Positions 37,596-45,965 are shown, counted from the stretch's first letter. The stretch is 64,000 bases of DNA from Agromyces sp. S2-1-8 (GCF_021129215.1 NZ_JAJOLP010000001.1:2108001-2172000); one strand, 5' to 3'. Notes: generated from the letters alone by a model not told the origin. A program made the numbers and translations.

Positions 37596-38522
37596 ATGGC
37601 ACACGATCACGCGCACGACCACGCTGCGACGGCGAACCGCACCCGACTCTGGATCGCGATCGCGATCATCGGCGCGTTCGTGCTCGTGCAGGTCATCGGC
37701 GGCCTGCTGAGCGGCTCCCTCGCACTGCTCGCCGACGCCGGGCACATGACGAGCGACCTCATCGGCCTGATCGTCGCGCTCGTCGCCGCGTTCGTCGCCG
37801 CCCGCCCGGCGACCGACCGGCAGACCTACGGATTCCGTCGCGCCGAGGTGTTCGGTGCGCTCATCAACGGCGTGATCCTCGTCGTCGTCGCAGTGACCGT
37901 CACGATCGGCGCGATCGGCCGGCTCGTCACGGGCGCGGAGGGCGAGGCGCACGAGGTGCAGGGCGGCATGATGCTCGTCATCGCCGTGCTCGGGCTCGTC
38001 GCGAACATCGCGGCGATGCTCGTGCTGCGCGGCGGAGCGAAGGACTCGATCAACCTGCGCGGCGCGTACCTCGAGGTGCTCGGCGACACGATCGGCTCGG
38101 CCCTCGTCATCGTCGCGGCGATCGTCATCCTCTTGACCGGCTGGAACGCGGCCGACCCGATCGCCTCGCTCGGCATCGCGGTGCTGATCGTGCCGCGCGC
38201 GCTGTCGCTGCTGCGCGACGTCGCGCGAGTGCTCAGCGAGAGCGCGCCCGCCGACACCGACGTCGCCGAGATCCGCGACCACCTGCTCGGCACCGCCGGA
38301 GTGGTGGCGGTGCACGACATCCACGTCTGGCAGATCACCTCGGGCCAGCCGGTGTTCACGGCGCACGTCGAGGTCGAGCCCGAGGTCTTCGAGGCGGGGC
38401 GCGCGGGTGCGCTGCTCGACGAGCTCGGGGGATGCCTCAGCGAGCACTTCGACGTCGCGCACTCGACCTTCCAGCTCGAGCCCGCCGGCCGGGCGGAGCA
38501 GGAGCAGGGCTCGCACTGCTGA
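37596..38522 (+). CDS. Cation diffusion facilitator (zinc/cobalt exporter)
   Basis: 308 residues. His-rich start (MAHDHAHDHA), six membrane helices, metal site residues in LLADAGHMTSDLIGLIVAL (HxxxD) and YLEVLGDTIGSALVI (D in the second pair), and a C-terminal cytoplasmic domain with VHDIHVWQITSGQPVFTAHVEVE, the CzcD-like dimer domain. Exports Zn(II) or similar ions. C-terminus ends SHC. ATG 37596 has GGAAG upstream. Confidence 0.94.
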   Translation: MAHDHAHDHAATANRTRLWIAIAIIGAFVLVQVIGGLLSGSLALLADAGHMTSDLIGLIVALVAAFVAARPATDRQTYGFRRAEVFGALINGVILVVVAVTVTIGAIGRLVTGAEGEAHEVQGGMMLVIAVLGLVANIAAMLVLRGGAKDSINLRGAYLEVLGDTIGSALVIVAAIVILLTGWNAADPIASLGIAVLIVPRALSLLRDVARVLSESAPADTDVAEIRDHLLGTAGVVAVHDIHVWQITSGQPVFTAHVEVEPEVFEAGRAGALLDELGGCLSEHFDVAHSTFQLEPAGRAEQEQGSHC

Positions 38523-38540
38523 CCGGCGCGCGCGAAGCGG

Positions 38541-38576
38541 CCGAGGCCCACCGCGCGGATGCGAAGCGGGCCTCGG
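38541..38576. terminator. Bidirectional terminator hairpin
   Basis: CCGAGGCCC (38541-38549) and GGGCCTCGG (38568-38576) are perfect 9-bp inverted arms between convergent genes. Confidence 0.7.
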
Positions 38577-38595
38577 CGCCGTCTGCCGAGGGCGA

Positions 38596-39135
38596 TCAGC
38601 AGCTCACCGCGGGGTTGAACGGCGTGAAGACGCCCGCCGGGTTGTGCGCTCCGACCCACACGTGCAGGTCGTAGTGCGTCGGCATGCCTGGCTCGTGCCC
38701 GGGCATCGGGCCGTCGAACGGCCGCGTGCCGAGCATCGGCACGGGCTGGCCGACGTCGGGCTCGAAGAACTCGGCGCTCCAGAGCCGGAGCTCGCCCGAC
38801 GGCGACGGGCCGTAGGTGAGCATCGGCGGCGCGGCGGGGTCGACCGGTGCGCCGGGGCGCACGAGCGCCGGGTTCACGTAGTGGAAGCCCATCGCTCCGT
38901 CGGGGCTCGCGGCGCATTCGCCGGCGGGCACGTAGCCGGCCGCGATCGCGGCGTCGACGTCGTGGAATCGGGCGGTCGCGGCACGCACGTCGGCGACGAC
39001 GCGCCGCATCTCGGGCGTCGTGGGGCCGGGGTCGAGCGGGTGTTCGCCGTCGTGGGCCTGCGCCGGCAGCGCCGACAGGGTGACGGCCGCGGCGGTGACG
39101 AGCGTCGCGGCGATGGTGCGGTGGATGGTGCGCAT
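38596..39135 (-). CDS. Secreted His-rich protein of unknown function
   Basis: 179 residues. Signal peptide MRTIHRTIAATLVTAAAVTLSALPAQA, cleaved before HDGEH. The mature protein holds ATARFHDVDAAIAAGYVPAGEC, GAMGFHYVNPALV and, at the end, THYDLHVWVGAHNPAGVFTPFNPAVSC. I remember this arrangement from uncharacterised secreted proteins in many bacteria; the two conserved Cys (GEC and final VSC) may form a disulfide and the His residues may bind a metal. Start ATG 39135 with AAGGAAA about 10 bases upstream. A hexanucleotide array lies just upstream. Confidence 0.8.
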   Translation of the reverse strand: MRTIHRTIAATLVTAAAVTLSALPAQAHDGEHPLDPGPTTPEMRRVVADVRAATARFHDVDAAIAAGYVPAGECAASPDGAMGFHYVNPALVRPGAPVDPAAPPMLTYGPSPSGELRLWSAEFFEPDVGQPVPMLGTRPFDGPMPGHEPGMPTHYDLHVWVGAHNPAGVFTPFNPAVSC

Positions 39136-39152
39136 GGTGGTGGTTTCCTTCG

Positions 39153-39217
39153 TTCGGGTTCGGGTTCGGGTTCGGGTTCGGGTTCGGGTTCGGGTTCGGG
39201 TTCGGGTTCGGGTTCGG
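39153..39217. repeat. TTCGGG hexanucleotide tandem array (10 units plus a partial)
   Basis: Ten perfect TTCGGG units at 39153-39212 then TTCGG. The array begins 17 bases upstream of the secreted-protein start codon on the minus strand, where its ribosome binding site ends and its promoter or leader should lie. Confidence 0.95.
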
Positions 39218-39288
39218 CGTGCGGTTGCGTGCGGGTGCGGCTCGGTGCGGGTGGCCGAGTTCGGGGGTCCGATGCCGCCGCGCGACGC

Positions 39289-40995
39289 TCAGTCGCGCTC
39301 GACCGCGTGCGATGCGATCCAGACGCGCCGCGGGTCGTAGAGGTCGCGCACGCGCACGAGCCGCTCGCGGTCGGCCGCCTCGGAGAACGCCGAGCTCGCG
39401 TCCGGGCGTTCGGCGAAGTTCGGGAAGGTGCCGCCCGTCGACCAGGGCTGCAGCGCGCCGGCGACCGCGGCGGTGACCTGCTCGCCGAGCTCGGCGAGCT
39501 CGGGGGTCGGCGCGGGCGAGACGGCGAAGAGCGCGTAGGCGCCGTCGAGGCGGGCGAGCGCGCCGTCGTGCGGGCGGGCGAGCGCCCCGCCGAGGTGACG
39601 GAGCTCCGCGATCATGAGCGGCGTCTCGACGCCGGGCCCCGCCGCGGCGAGCAGCGCGTCGATCGCCGCCTCCGGAAGGCCGGCGAGCATCGCGTGGTCG
39701 GAGACGCCGGGGGTCGGCGCGGGCGGGTCCATGTGGACCGCGAGCAGCCCCGACGACGGCATCCGCCCGAAGGTGTCGAGCTCGGGTGCGAGGTCGCGGA
39801 GGGGGGCGAGCAGCTCGGCCGCCCGCTCGTCGTCCTCGAGCAGCGCGCCGTCGATGACGACGAGCTCGCGGCCGCTGAGGAAGGGCGGCAGCTCGGGCAG
39901 CGGCGGGAAGCGCATGAGGCGCAGCGAGGTCGTGACCGACTCGGGCACCGTGCTCGTCCACTCCGCCCACGCGCGGGCGACCTGCGGCGCCGCCGCGAGG
40001 TCCCACAGGAGCATTCCCGCGACCACGTCGGCGATGGGCAGCAGGTCGATCTCGACGGCGACGACGACGCCGAAGCCGCCACCGCCGCCCCGGAGCGCCC
40101 AGAACAGGGCGGCGTGCTGCTCAGCGCTCGCACGGATGAGCTCGCCGTCGGCCGTGACGAGCTCGATCGCCCGCACCGATGAAGCGGCCAGCCCGTGCGC
40201 GCGCCCGTAGAACGAGAGTCCGCCGCCGAGCAGGTAGCCCGCGACCGCGACGTCGCCCGCGCTGCCGTGCAGCGCGGTCAGGCCGTGCGGGGCCGCCGCG
40301 GCGACGACGTCCTGCCAGAGCGTGCCGCCGGCGACGCGCGCGGTACGCAGGGCCGGGTCGACCTCGACACCCGTGAGGGCGTGCAGGCGGAGGAGCAGCG
40401 CCTCCTCGAGGTGGTCGCCGGCGATGGCGGATGCCGCGTGGCCAGTGCTCTGCGGCGCGATCCGCAGTCCGTCGGCGCCGGCCGCCGTGACGGTGGCGAC
40501 GACCTCGGCGACGGTGCGCGGCACGGCGACGGCGGCCGGCCGCTGCGAGACGGCCAGGTTCCACGGGCGGCAGGCGTCGTCGTAGCCGGTGTCGCCCGGC
40601 AGGAGGACGACCTCGAGCTCGCGCAGCGCGGCGAGGCGGGTGAGGGTCGGGTTCATGCTGATTCCTTCGTGATGGGTCGGAGCGGGTGCGGCCACCGTCG
40701 CCTCGAGTCGCACGAGCATGCCCGCGGGCCGCTCGCGTTCGTCGGCGACGACCTCGACGCGGACGTCGCGGGTCGCGTCGCCCAGTCGCTCGGCGAGGAT
40801 GACCACGAGCTCGTCGGCGGGTTCGGCCGACGCGTTGTGCACGCGAAGCCGGCGCAGCGCGGTCAGCGGCAGCCCGCGGTCGACGATGTCGTGCTCGAGG
40901 CGCACGAACGCGAGGCACAGCTGCGCGGTCGCGTCGTCGGCGTGCACGAGATCGCCGCGCTCGTCGACGGGCTCGGAATGGATCGTGGTGGTCAC
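39289..40995 (-). CDS. FAD-binding (BBE-like) oxidoreductase with N-terminal extension
   Basis: 568 residues from GTG 40995. Residues ~114-568 form a complete FAD-linked oxidase: PAAVAVPRTVAEVVATVTAAGADGLRIAPQSTGHAA (His of covalent flavin type), GLTALHGSAGDVAVAGYLLGGGLSFYGRAHGLA, and C-terminal DLYDPRRVWIASHAV near the substrate. Residues 1-113 have normal coding codon use but no known domain in such oxidases; RRLRVHNASAEPADELVVILAERLG looks like a beta sandwich. An internal ATG at 40656 (MNPTLTRL) has AAGGAATCAGC just upstream and could start the conventional 455-residue enzyme. Divergent from a LuxR gene. Substrate unknown. Confidence 0.8.
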   Translation of the reverse strand: MTTTIHSEPVDERGDLVHADDATAQLCLAFVRLEHDIVDRGLPLTALRRLRVHNASAEPADELVVILAERLGDATRDVRVEVVADERERPAGMLVRLEATVAAPAPTHHEGISMNPTLTRLAALRELEVVLLPGDTGYDDACRPWNLAVSQRPAAVAVPRTVAEVVATVTAAGADGLRIAPQSTGHAASAIAGDHLEEALLLRLHALTGVEVDPALRTARVAGGTLWQDVVAAAAPHGLTALHGSAGDVAVAGYLLGGGLSFYGRAHGLAASSVRAIELVTADGELIRASAEQHAALFWALRGGGGGFGVVVAVEIDLLPIADVVAGMLLWDLAAAPQVARAWAEWTSTVPESVTTSLRLMRFPPLPELPPFLSGRELVVIDGALLEDDERAAELLAPLRDLAPELDTFGRMPSSGLLAVHMDPPAPTPGVSDHAMLAGLPEAAIDALLAAAGPGVETPLMIAELRHLGGALARPHDGALARLDGAYALFAVSPAPTPELAELGEQVTAAVAGALQPWSTGGTFPNFAERPDASSAFSEAADRERLVRVRDLYDPRRVWIASHAVERD

Positions 40996-41030
40996 GGATC
41001 CAAGCCTGCGAACGGCGCCGGCCCCGAGCC

Positions 41031-41073
41031 ATCCCAGTTGTGGGGGGATTTCCGGATCCCAGTGTTCTGGGAT
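41031..41073. promoter_or_regulatory. Pair of ATCCCAG dyads, probable operator
   Basis: 41056-41073 is ATCCCAG-TGTT-CTGGGAT, a perfect 7-bp dyad. 41031-41049 repeats the left arm ATCCCAG with a degenerate right arm GGGGGAT. Their centres are about 24-25 bases apart. They lie 36-80 bases before the LuxR start and on the promoter side of the divergent FAD oxidase, so a regulator could control both. Confidence 0.6.
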
Positions 41074-41108
41074 ATCGCGGCGGGGGCCGGCGGGCGCATA
41101 CTGATCGC

Positions 41109-42242
41109 ATGCACAACCGGTTGCGCGCCGAACGCGCTCGCGGCGATCTCGACGTGCTCTCGCGCGCTGGCCTCGACCTCGACGACTTCATCGCCGAGGC
41201 GACCGAGACCGTCGGCCGGGCGACGCCGTGGGTGGGCGCGTGCGTCGGCACGCACGACCCGTCGACCATGATGCTGACGAGCGCCCGCAAGTACGGCTCG
41301 CTCGTCGCGAACAACGAGCACGACATGCTGTTCGGCCTCCTCGAGTACGGGGCCGAGGAGCCGAGCTCGTTCCGCGCGCTCGCCAGGTCGGAGGCGCGCG
41401 CGATCGGCATGCACGCCTCGGACGACGTCGACGCCGACCGGTCGGAGCGCACGAACCGCCTCATGCGCCCGGTCTACGGCTTCGGCGACGAGGCCCGCCT
41501 CGTGTTCCGCGACGGTGCGGGCGTGTGGGGGTGCCTCGCGATGTTCCGGGGAACGGACGACGCGAAGTTCTCGCGCGATGAGGTCGACTTCCTCGGCACC
41601 CTGTCGGAGTCGTTCGCCCGCGGCGTCCGCGCCGGAATGCTGACCCGGCTCTCGGCGTCACCGGTCGCCGAGTCGGACGTCTGCGGGCCGGCGGTCGTCA
41701 TCGTGGGAACCGACGACGAGGTCTCGCAGATCAGCCTGGGTGCCGAGGAGCGGCTCGCCCAGCTCGCGACCACCCAGCACAGCGGCGACCCGCTGAGCCT
41801 CGTGACCTCGCTCGTCGGCGCGGCCCGGCGCATGCTCGCCGTGCCCGGCTCGCCGATCCCACGGGCGCGCGTGCGCACCGCCGCGGGCACCTGGCTCGTG
41901 CTGCACGCCTCGCCGCTGGCCGGTCCCGACGGCGCAGCGGGCGACGTCGTCATCACGATCGAGGAGGCGCGCCCGCCCGAGATCGTCGCACTCGTGGTCG
42001 CCGCGTTCGGGCTGACGCCCCGCGAGCGCGACGTCACGAGGCTCGTGCTGCAGGGCGTCGAGACGAAGGAGATCGCGGCGACCATGCACGTCTCGGCCTA
42101 CACCGTGCAGGACCACCTGAAGTCGGTGTTCGAGAAGGCTGGGGTGCGCAGCCGTCGCGAGCTCATCTCGCGCGTCTACTTCGACCAGTACGTGCCGCGG
42201 ATGGGCACCGAGGTCGCGCCGAGCGGGTGGTACGCGGGCTGA
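41109..42242 (+). CDS. LuxR-type transcriptional regulator with N-terminal sensor
   Basis: 377 residues. The C-terminal helix-turn-helix is AFGLTPRERDVTRLVLQGVETKEIAATMHVSAYTVQDHLKSVFEKAGVRSRRELISRV. The N-terminal ~180 residues (LDDFIAEATETVGRATPWVGACVGTHD...) look GAF-like, followed by a PAS-like segment (VVIVGTDDEVSQISLGAEERLAQL). Ligand unknown. Divergent from the FAD oxidase gene across a region with two dyad sites, so oxidase regulation is likely. Confidence 0.88.
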   Translation: MHNRLRAERARGDLDVLSRAGLDLDDFIAEATETVGRATPWVGACVGTHDPSTMMLTSARKYGSLVANNEHDMLFGLLEYGAEEPSSFRALARSEARAIGMHASDDVDADRSERTNRLMRPVYGFGDEARLVFRDGAGVWGCLAMFRGTDDAKFSRDEVDFLGTLSESFARGVRAGMLTRLSASPVAESDVCGPAVVIVGTDDEVSQISLGAEERLAQLATTQHSGDPLSLVTSLVGAARRMLAVPGSPIPRARVRTAAGTWLVLHASPLAGPDGAAGDVVITIEEARPPEIVALVVAAFGLTPRERDVTRLVLQGVETKEIAATMHVSAYTVQDHLKSVFEKAGVRSRRELISRVYFDQYVPRMGTEVAPSGWYAG

Positions 42243-42268
42243 AGCCGCGAGGCGCGGTTCAGGCGAGC

Positions 42269-42290
42269 GGATGCCTCGGCCGAGGCATCC
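42269..42290. terminator. 22-bp palindromic terminator between convergent genes
   Basis: GGATGCCTCGG-CCGAGGCATCC, a perfect palindrome ending 4 bases before the DedA stop and 27 bases after the LuxR stop. It consists of two inverted copies of the recurring motif. Confidence 0.7.
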
Positions 42291-42293
42291 CCG

Positions 42294-43058
42294 TCAGTGC
42301 TCGTCGTGCTTCGGGCCCCGCTCGAAGACGTCGGCGTCGAGCACGAGCTCGGCGGCCTCGGTCTCGTCGGTGACGACGTCTTCGCCGGCGGCGGCGGCCT
42401 TCTTCGCCTTCGACCGCTCGCGCAGGTAGTGCCAGAGCGTCACGATGGCCGTGCCGCCGACCGCGGCGAGCAGGATGAGGTCGATGTACTCCTTGACGAA
42501 GTCGGCGATCGGGGGGATGAAGCCGATCGCGTACCCGAACATCGTGAGTCCGAAGCCCCAGAGCACGGCGCCGACGAGGTTGTAGAGCGTGTACTTGCCC
42601 TTGTGCATGTGGCCGACGCCTGCGGCGACGGGGGTGAAGGTGCGCACGATCGGCACGAAGCGCGCGAGGATGACCGCGAGGGCGCCGAACCGGTCGAAGA
42701 AGGCGTTCGTGCGTTCGACGTTCTTGACGCTGAACAGGCCCGATTCCTTTCGTTCGAAGATCGCCGGGCCGGCCTTGTGGCCGATGAGGTAGCCGACCTC
42801 GCCGCCGATGAACGCGGCGAGTCCGATGAGCAGCGACACCCACCAGACGCTGATGCCGAAGACGCCCTCGGGCGAACCGGGCAGCGGGTGCGAGAGCAGC
42901 CCCGAGATCACGAGGAGGGTGTCGCCGGGCAGCAGGAACCCGACGAGCAGGCCCGTCTCGGCGAAGATGATGCCGCACACGACGAGCAGTGCCCACGGCC
43001 CGGCGCCGCCGATGATCGTCTCGGGGTCGAGCCACGGGATGAGGGCGGTGTGGACCAT
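42294..43058 (-). CDS. DedA-family membrane protein
   Basis: 254 residues. Conserved DedA features: FAETGLLVGFLLPGDTLLVISGLL, GGEVGYLIGHKAG and FDRFGALAVILARFVPIVRTFTPVAAGVGHM with the essential R-x3-P-x-R region. Four to five membrane helices, then a charged C-terminal tail (KAKKAAAAGEDVVTDETEAAEL). DedA proteins help translocate lipid carriers or phospholipids across the membrane. An inverted repeat GACCCGG/CCGGGTC at 43080-43098 lies just upstream. Confidence 0.92.
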   Translation of the reverse strand: MVHTALIPWLDPETIIGGAGPWALLVVCGIIFAETGLLVGFLLPGDTLLVISGLLSHPLPGSPEGVFGISVWWVSLLIGLAAFIGGEVGYLIGHKAGPAIFERKESGLFSVKNVERTNAFFDRFGALAVILARFVPIVRTFTPVAAGVGHMHKGKYTLYNLVGAVLWGFGLTMFGYAIGFIPPIADFVKEYIDLILLAAVGGTAIVTLWHYLRERSKAKKAAAAGEDVVTDETEAAELVLDADVFERGPKHDEH

Positions 43059-43174
43059 GCGGATGGGCTCCAGTCGTCGGACCCGGCGGTACCGGGTCGG
43101 CGGGCGGCGTGGGTATGACGTGAGTCTACCGAGCGGCCCCTGGACGCGGCATCCGACTGCAGGATGACCCGGGG

Positions 43175-43192
43175 CTCACCCCGCGGGGTGAG
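43175..43192. promoter_or_regulatory. 18-bp perfect palindrome upstream of LLM oxidoreductase
   Basis: CTCACCCCGCGGGGTGAG, with no spacer, 80 bases before the LLM gene start and 117 bases before the DedA start. It may be an operator for a dimeric repressor; no T run follows. Confidence 0.45.
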
Positions 43193-43272
43193 ATGCGCGG
43201 CACCGGCCGCGCTCGTCCGCGCGCCGCCGCCGAGGTCGCAGCGTGTCGGTCGTCGCGCGTAGGGTCGCCGAC

Positions 43273-44148
43273 ATGCGCTACGGATTCATCTATCCCGGCA
43301 GTGACCCAGAACTCGCGGTCGAGCTGGCCGGGCTCGCAGAACAGTACGGCTGGCATGGCTTCTTCGTGTGGGAGGGCATCTGGGCGACCGACCCGTGGTC
43401 GGTGCTCGCGGCGGCGGCGATGCGCACGACGAACGTGCGACTGGGCACGATGCTCACGCCCGTGCCCCGCCGCCGGGTGTGGGAGCTCGCGGGCCAGACG
43501 ATGACGGTCGACCGGCTCTCGGGCGGGCGCGTCATCCTGTCGGCCGGGCTCGGCGTCGCCGAAGTCGCCGAAGACCGCTTCTGGATCTTCGAGCACGACC
43601 CGGGCCGGCGCGAGCGGGCCGACGTCTTCGACGAGTCGCTCGACCTCCTGCCGAAGCTCTGGCGGGGCGAGCCCTTCGAGCACGAGGGGGCGCACTACAC
43701 GGTGCGGCGCACCGACCGCATGCTGCCGCTGCCGCCCGTGCAGCAACCGCGCATCCCGATCTGGGCGGTCGGCCTGTGGCCGCGCCCGAAGTCCATGCGA
43801 CGCGTCGCCCGCCTCGACGGGTGGTTGCCCAACTACGCGCCGCCCGGCGAGGGCGCCGCGGGGCCCGACGCCCAGCGCGAGCTGTTCACGCCCGAGATCG
43901 GCGCCGAGGCGATGGCGTGGCTGCGCGCCGAGCGCGAGCGCCTCGGCCTCGCCGACGAGCCGTTCGACTGGGTGCAGGAGGGCACGACGGCGGGGCTCGA
44001 CCCGGCCTCCGACGCCGCGGTCGTCCGCAGTTGGGCCGAGGCGGGGGCGACGTGGTGGCTCGACACCGACTGGTCGGTGCCCGCCGAGCGCATCGAGCAG
44101 TACTCGAGAGCGCGGCTCGCGGCGGGTCCGCCCGTCATCGACCGCTGA
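43273..44148 (+). CDS. LLM-class flavin-dependent oxidoreductase
   Basis: 291 residues. Bacterial luciferase-like (beta/alpha)8 fold: MRYGFIYPGSDPELAVELAGLAEQYGWHGFFVWEGIW, TTNVRLGTMLTPVPRRRVWELAGQTMTVDRLSGGRVILSAGLG and IPIWAVGLWPRPKSMRRVARLDGWLP. Uses FMN or F420; actinobacterial members of this size often use F420, but the cofactor is not certain. ATG 43273 is preferred over an earlier frame extension because MRYGFIYPG is the usual start. Confidence 0.88.
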   Translation: MRYGFIYPGSDPELAVELAGLAEQYGWHGFFVWEGIWATDPWSVLAAAAMRTTNVRLGTMLTPVPRRRVWELAGQTMTVDRLSGGRVILSAGLGVAEVAEDRFWIFEHDPGRRERADVFDESLDLLPKLWRGEPFEHEGAHYTVRRTDRMLPLPPVQQPRIPIWAVGLWPRPKSMRRVARLDGWLPNYAPPGEGAAGPDAQRELFTPEIGAEAMAWLRAERERLGLADEPFDWVQEGTTAGLDPASDAAVVRSWAEAGATWWLDTDWSVPAERIEQYSRARLAAGPPVIDR

Positions 44149-44156
44149 CACGGAGT

Positions 44157-44193
44157 CGGCCCGGGCTCGCGTCGATCACACGAGCCCGGGCCG
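44157..44193 (+). terminator. Terminator hairpin after LLM gene
   Basis: 13-bp inverted arms CGGCCCGGGCTCG (44157-44169) and CGAGCCCGGGCCG (44181-44193), then TATTT. Confidence 0.8.
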
Positions 44194-44373
44194 TATTTCC
44201 CCTGATCCCGATGACCGAACCACCGGGGCGTCGTCCCTGCGACTCTCTCAGCAGAACACGGGAACCGATTCCTCCGCGAGGGGTTGACGGGGCCCGTGGC
44301 CTGATGCATGGCGAGTCGGGTCGGACGGAAACGGTCGAACGCAGCGCCGTCGGGCTGCGTCGCGTCGCGTCGA

Positions 44374-44455
44374 GTGCGGAAGGTGGGACTTGAACCCACA
44401 CGCCCGAAGGCACAGGAACCTAAATCCTGCGTGTCTGCCGATTTCACCACTCCCG
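44374..44455 (-). tRNA. tRNA-Leu (anticodon UAG)
   Basis: Minus-strand cloverleaf of 82 bases. Acceptor GCGGGAG pairs with CTTCCGC; anticodon stem CAGGA/TCCTG encloses loop TTTAGGT, giving anticodon TAG (CUA codons and relatives). A long variable arm (GTGCCTTCGGGCGTG region) and T-loop GGTTCAAGTCC are present. No CCA is encoded. Not in an array; the region 44194-44373 before it shows no gene. Confidence 0.95.
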
Positions 44456-44578
44456 CGAGTGCCCGTTCAGTCTATGCGGGTGCGCTTTCGCCGTCGGCCG
44501 TCGCAGCGGCCTCGACGGGGGTCGCGGCGCCCGCTCGGCCTGCCCGGCGCGGTGGGCGCGACGGGGCCGACAGCGCGA

Positions 44579-45535
44579 TCAGTGCGATGAGCGAGCGTCG
44601 TGGCCGAACAGCATGCGCGCGAGCACGAGCATCATGACGATGAACGCGGCGACCACCGGCAGCGGCGCCCACCACCAGCCGACCGTGAAGCCGAGCACGG
44701 GCACGAGCGCGAACGCCGTGAGCCAGATGACGGCGCTGTAGATGCCGAAGCGGGCGGCCGCGGCCGGGTCCTGCTCGAAGCGGTTGCCGACCTCGACGGC
44801 GTCGCGGTGCATCGCGACCACCCACGGCTTGTGCCGGTTCGTCTGGGTGGCACCGAGCGCGCTCAGCACGGCGATCGCGGCGACGGCGAGCACCGCGGCG
44901 AGCACGAGCCAGACGAGCTCGAGCCGCCAGACGACGACGGCGGCGAAGCCCAGCGAGGCGACGAGCGTGCCGGTCGCCGCACCGAACGCGACGGCGCGGC
45001 CGGTCGGCAGCGGGTAGTTCGTCGTGGTCTCCTGGCGGAGCGCGTCGGCCGTGATGACGCCGATCGCGAGCCCGAGCGCGGCGGCGATCGCGATGAGCGG
45101 CCCGGCGGCGAGCGGCATGAGCGGGGTGAGGCCGAGCACGAGGGTCACGAGCGCCGCCGCCGCGACGATCGAGAGCACGACGGTGCGCACGACGAACGCG
45201 GGCTTCGGGCGCACCCGGTGGCGCAGGGCCGTCTGGGCCGCGGATGCCGCGGGGCGAGCGGCGCGTGCGGCGGGTGCGGCGGGTGCCGAGGCATCCGCGT
45301 CGCCGGTCGCCGCCGCGACGAGCTCGCGCACGTCGCCGAGCTCGTCGACGGCTCGGCGGGCGGCCTCGACGGGGGAGGCGCCGGCGACCTCGAGCTCGGC
45401 GACCCGCGAGAGCAGGTTGTCGCGGATCTCCTCCTTCAGGTCTTGCGCCTCGGGGGTGGGGTCGATGCCCGCGAAGGCCTCGTCGAGGAGGCGGTGCACC
45501 TCGGTCGAGGTGCGGGGGCTGCGGTTGTCGCTCAT
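44579..45535 (-). CDS. Membrane protein with permease-prefix-like N-terminus
   Basis: 318 residues. The first 75 residues (STEVHRLLDEAFAGIDPTPEAQDLKEEIRDNLLSRVAELEVAGASPVEAARRAVDELGDVRELV) are the helical domain often found in front of permeases encoded beside PadR regulators. Seven or eight hydrophobic segments follow. Its ATG overlaps the PadR stop (ATGA), so it is translated with and probably controlled by that regulator. Transport function not established. 44456-44578 downstream contains no gene. Confidence 0.85.
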   Translation of the reverse strand: MSDNRSPRTSTEVHRLLDEAFAGIDPTPEAQDLKEEIRDNLLSRVAELEVAGASPVEAARRAVDELGDVRELVAAATGDADASAPAAPAARAARPAASAAQTALRHRVRPKPAFVVRTVVLSIVAAAALVTLVLGLTPLMPLAAGPLIAIAAALGLAIGVITADALRQETTTNYPLPTGRAVAFGAATGTLVASLGFAAVVVWRLELVWLVLAAVLAVAAIAVLSALGATQTNRHKPWVVAMHRDAVEVGNRFEQDPAAAARFGIYSAVIWLTAFALVPVLGFTVGWWWAPLPVVAAFIVMMLVLARMLFGHDARSSH

Positions 45536-45921
45536 CGCAGGGAGCCTTTCGTGTTCGCCGGCGCCGTCTGGCTGCCGAGCAGGGAGTCGATGACGGTGCG
45601 GGTGGCCACCCAGCTCGCCACGTTCTGGCGGAAGGCGGCGCGGCCCGCGTCGGTGATGCGGTAGTACTTGCGGCGGCCGCCCTGCGACTCGTCGCCCCAG
45701 TACGCCTCTGCGAGACCGTCGCGTACGAGCCGGCGGTAGCTGGCGTAGAGGGTGGCCTCCTTGATCTCGTAGCCCCCGCCCGTGGCATCGCGGATGTGCT
45801 TGTAGATCTCGAAGCCGTAGCTGTCGTGCTCGCGCAGCACGCCGAGCACGATCGTGTCGGTGTGCCCGCGCAGCAGGTCGGACGCGAAGGCGTCGCCGGA
45901 TGCCGCTGAATCTTGGATCAT
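45532..45921 (-). CDS. PadR-family transcriptional regulator
   Basis: 129 residues. Winged helix: LRGHTDTIVLGVLREHDSYGFEIYKHIRDATGGGYEIKEATLYASYRRLVRDGLAEAYWGDESQGGRRKYYRITDAGRAAFRQN, the PadR pattern with the basic wing GGRRKYYRIT. Followed by a short C-terminal helix. Overlaps and likely represses the downstream membrane protein gene together with itself. An AT-rich promoter region with a CTGTAACAG dyad (45930-45938) lies at 45922-45965. Confidence 0.93.
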   Translation of the reverse strand: MIQDSAASGDAFASDLLRGHTDTIVLGVLREHDSYGFEIYKHIRDATGGGYEIKEATLYASYRRLVRDGLAEAYWGDESQGGRRKYYRITDAGRAAFRQNVASWVATRTVIDSLLGSQTAPANTKGSLR

Positions 45922-45965
45922 GTGAAGTACTGTAACAGATCAAGTAATAAATGTGAACAAGAAAT
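45922..45965 (-). promoter_or_regulatory. AT-rich promoter/operator region of the padR gene
   Basis: This short stretch is strikingly AT-rich for the genome. It contains the dyad CTGT-A-ACAG at 45930-45938, 9 bases before the padR start codon, and direct AAGTA repeats. Autorepression by PadR is likely from family behaviour; exact promoter boxes are not clear. Confidence 0.5.

Noticed and set aside
39153-39217. TTCGGG array considered as a telomere-like chromosome end
   Set aside because: It is internal, short and flanked by ordinary genes on both sides.
44456-44578. Ala/Arg-rich minus-strand frame between the membrane protein stop and the tRNA
   Set aside because: It is a frame extension with no start of its own and no match; more likely plain intergenic DNA.
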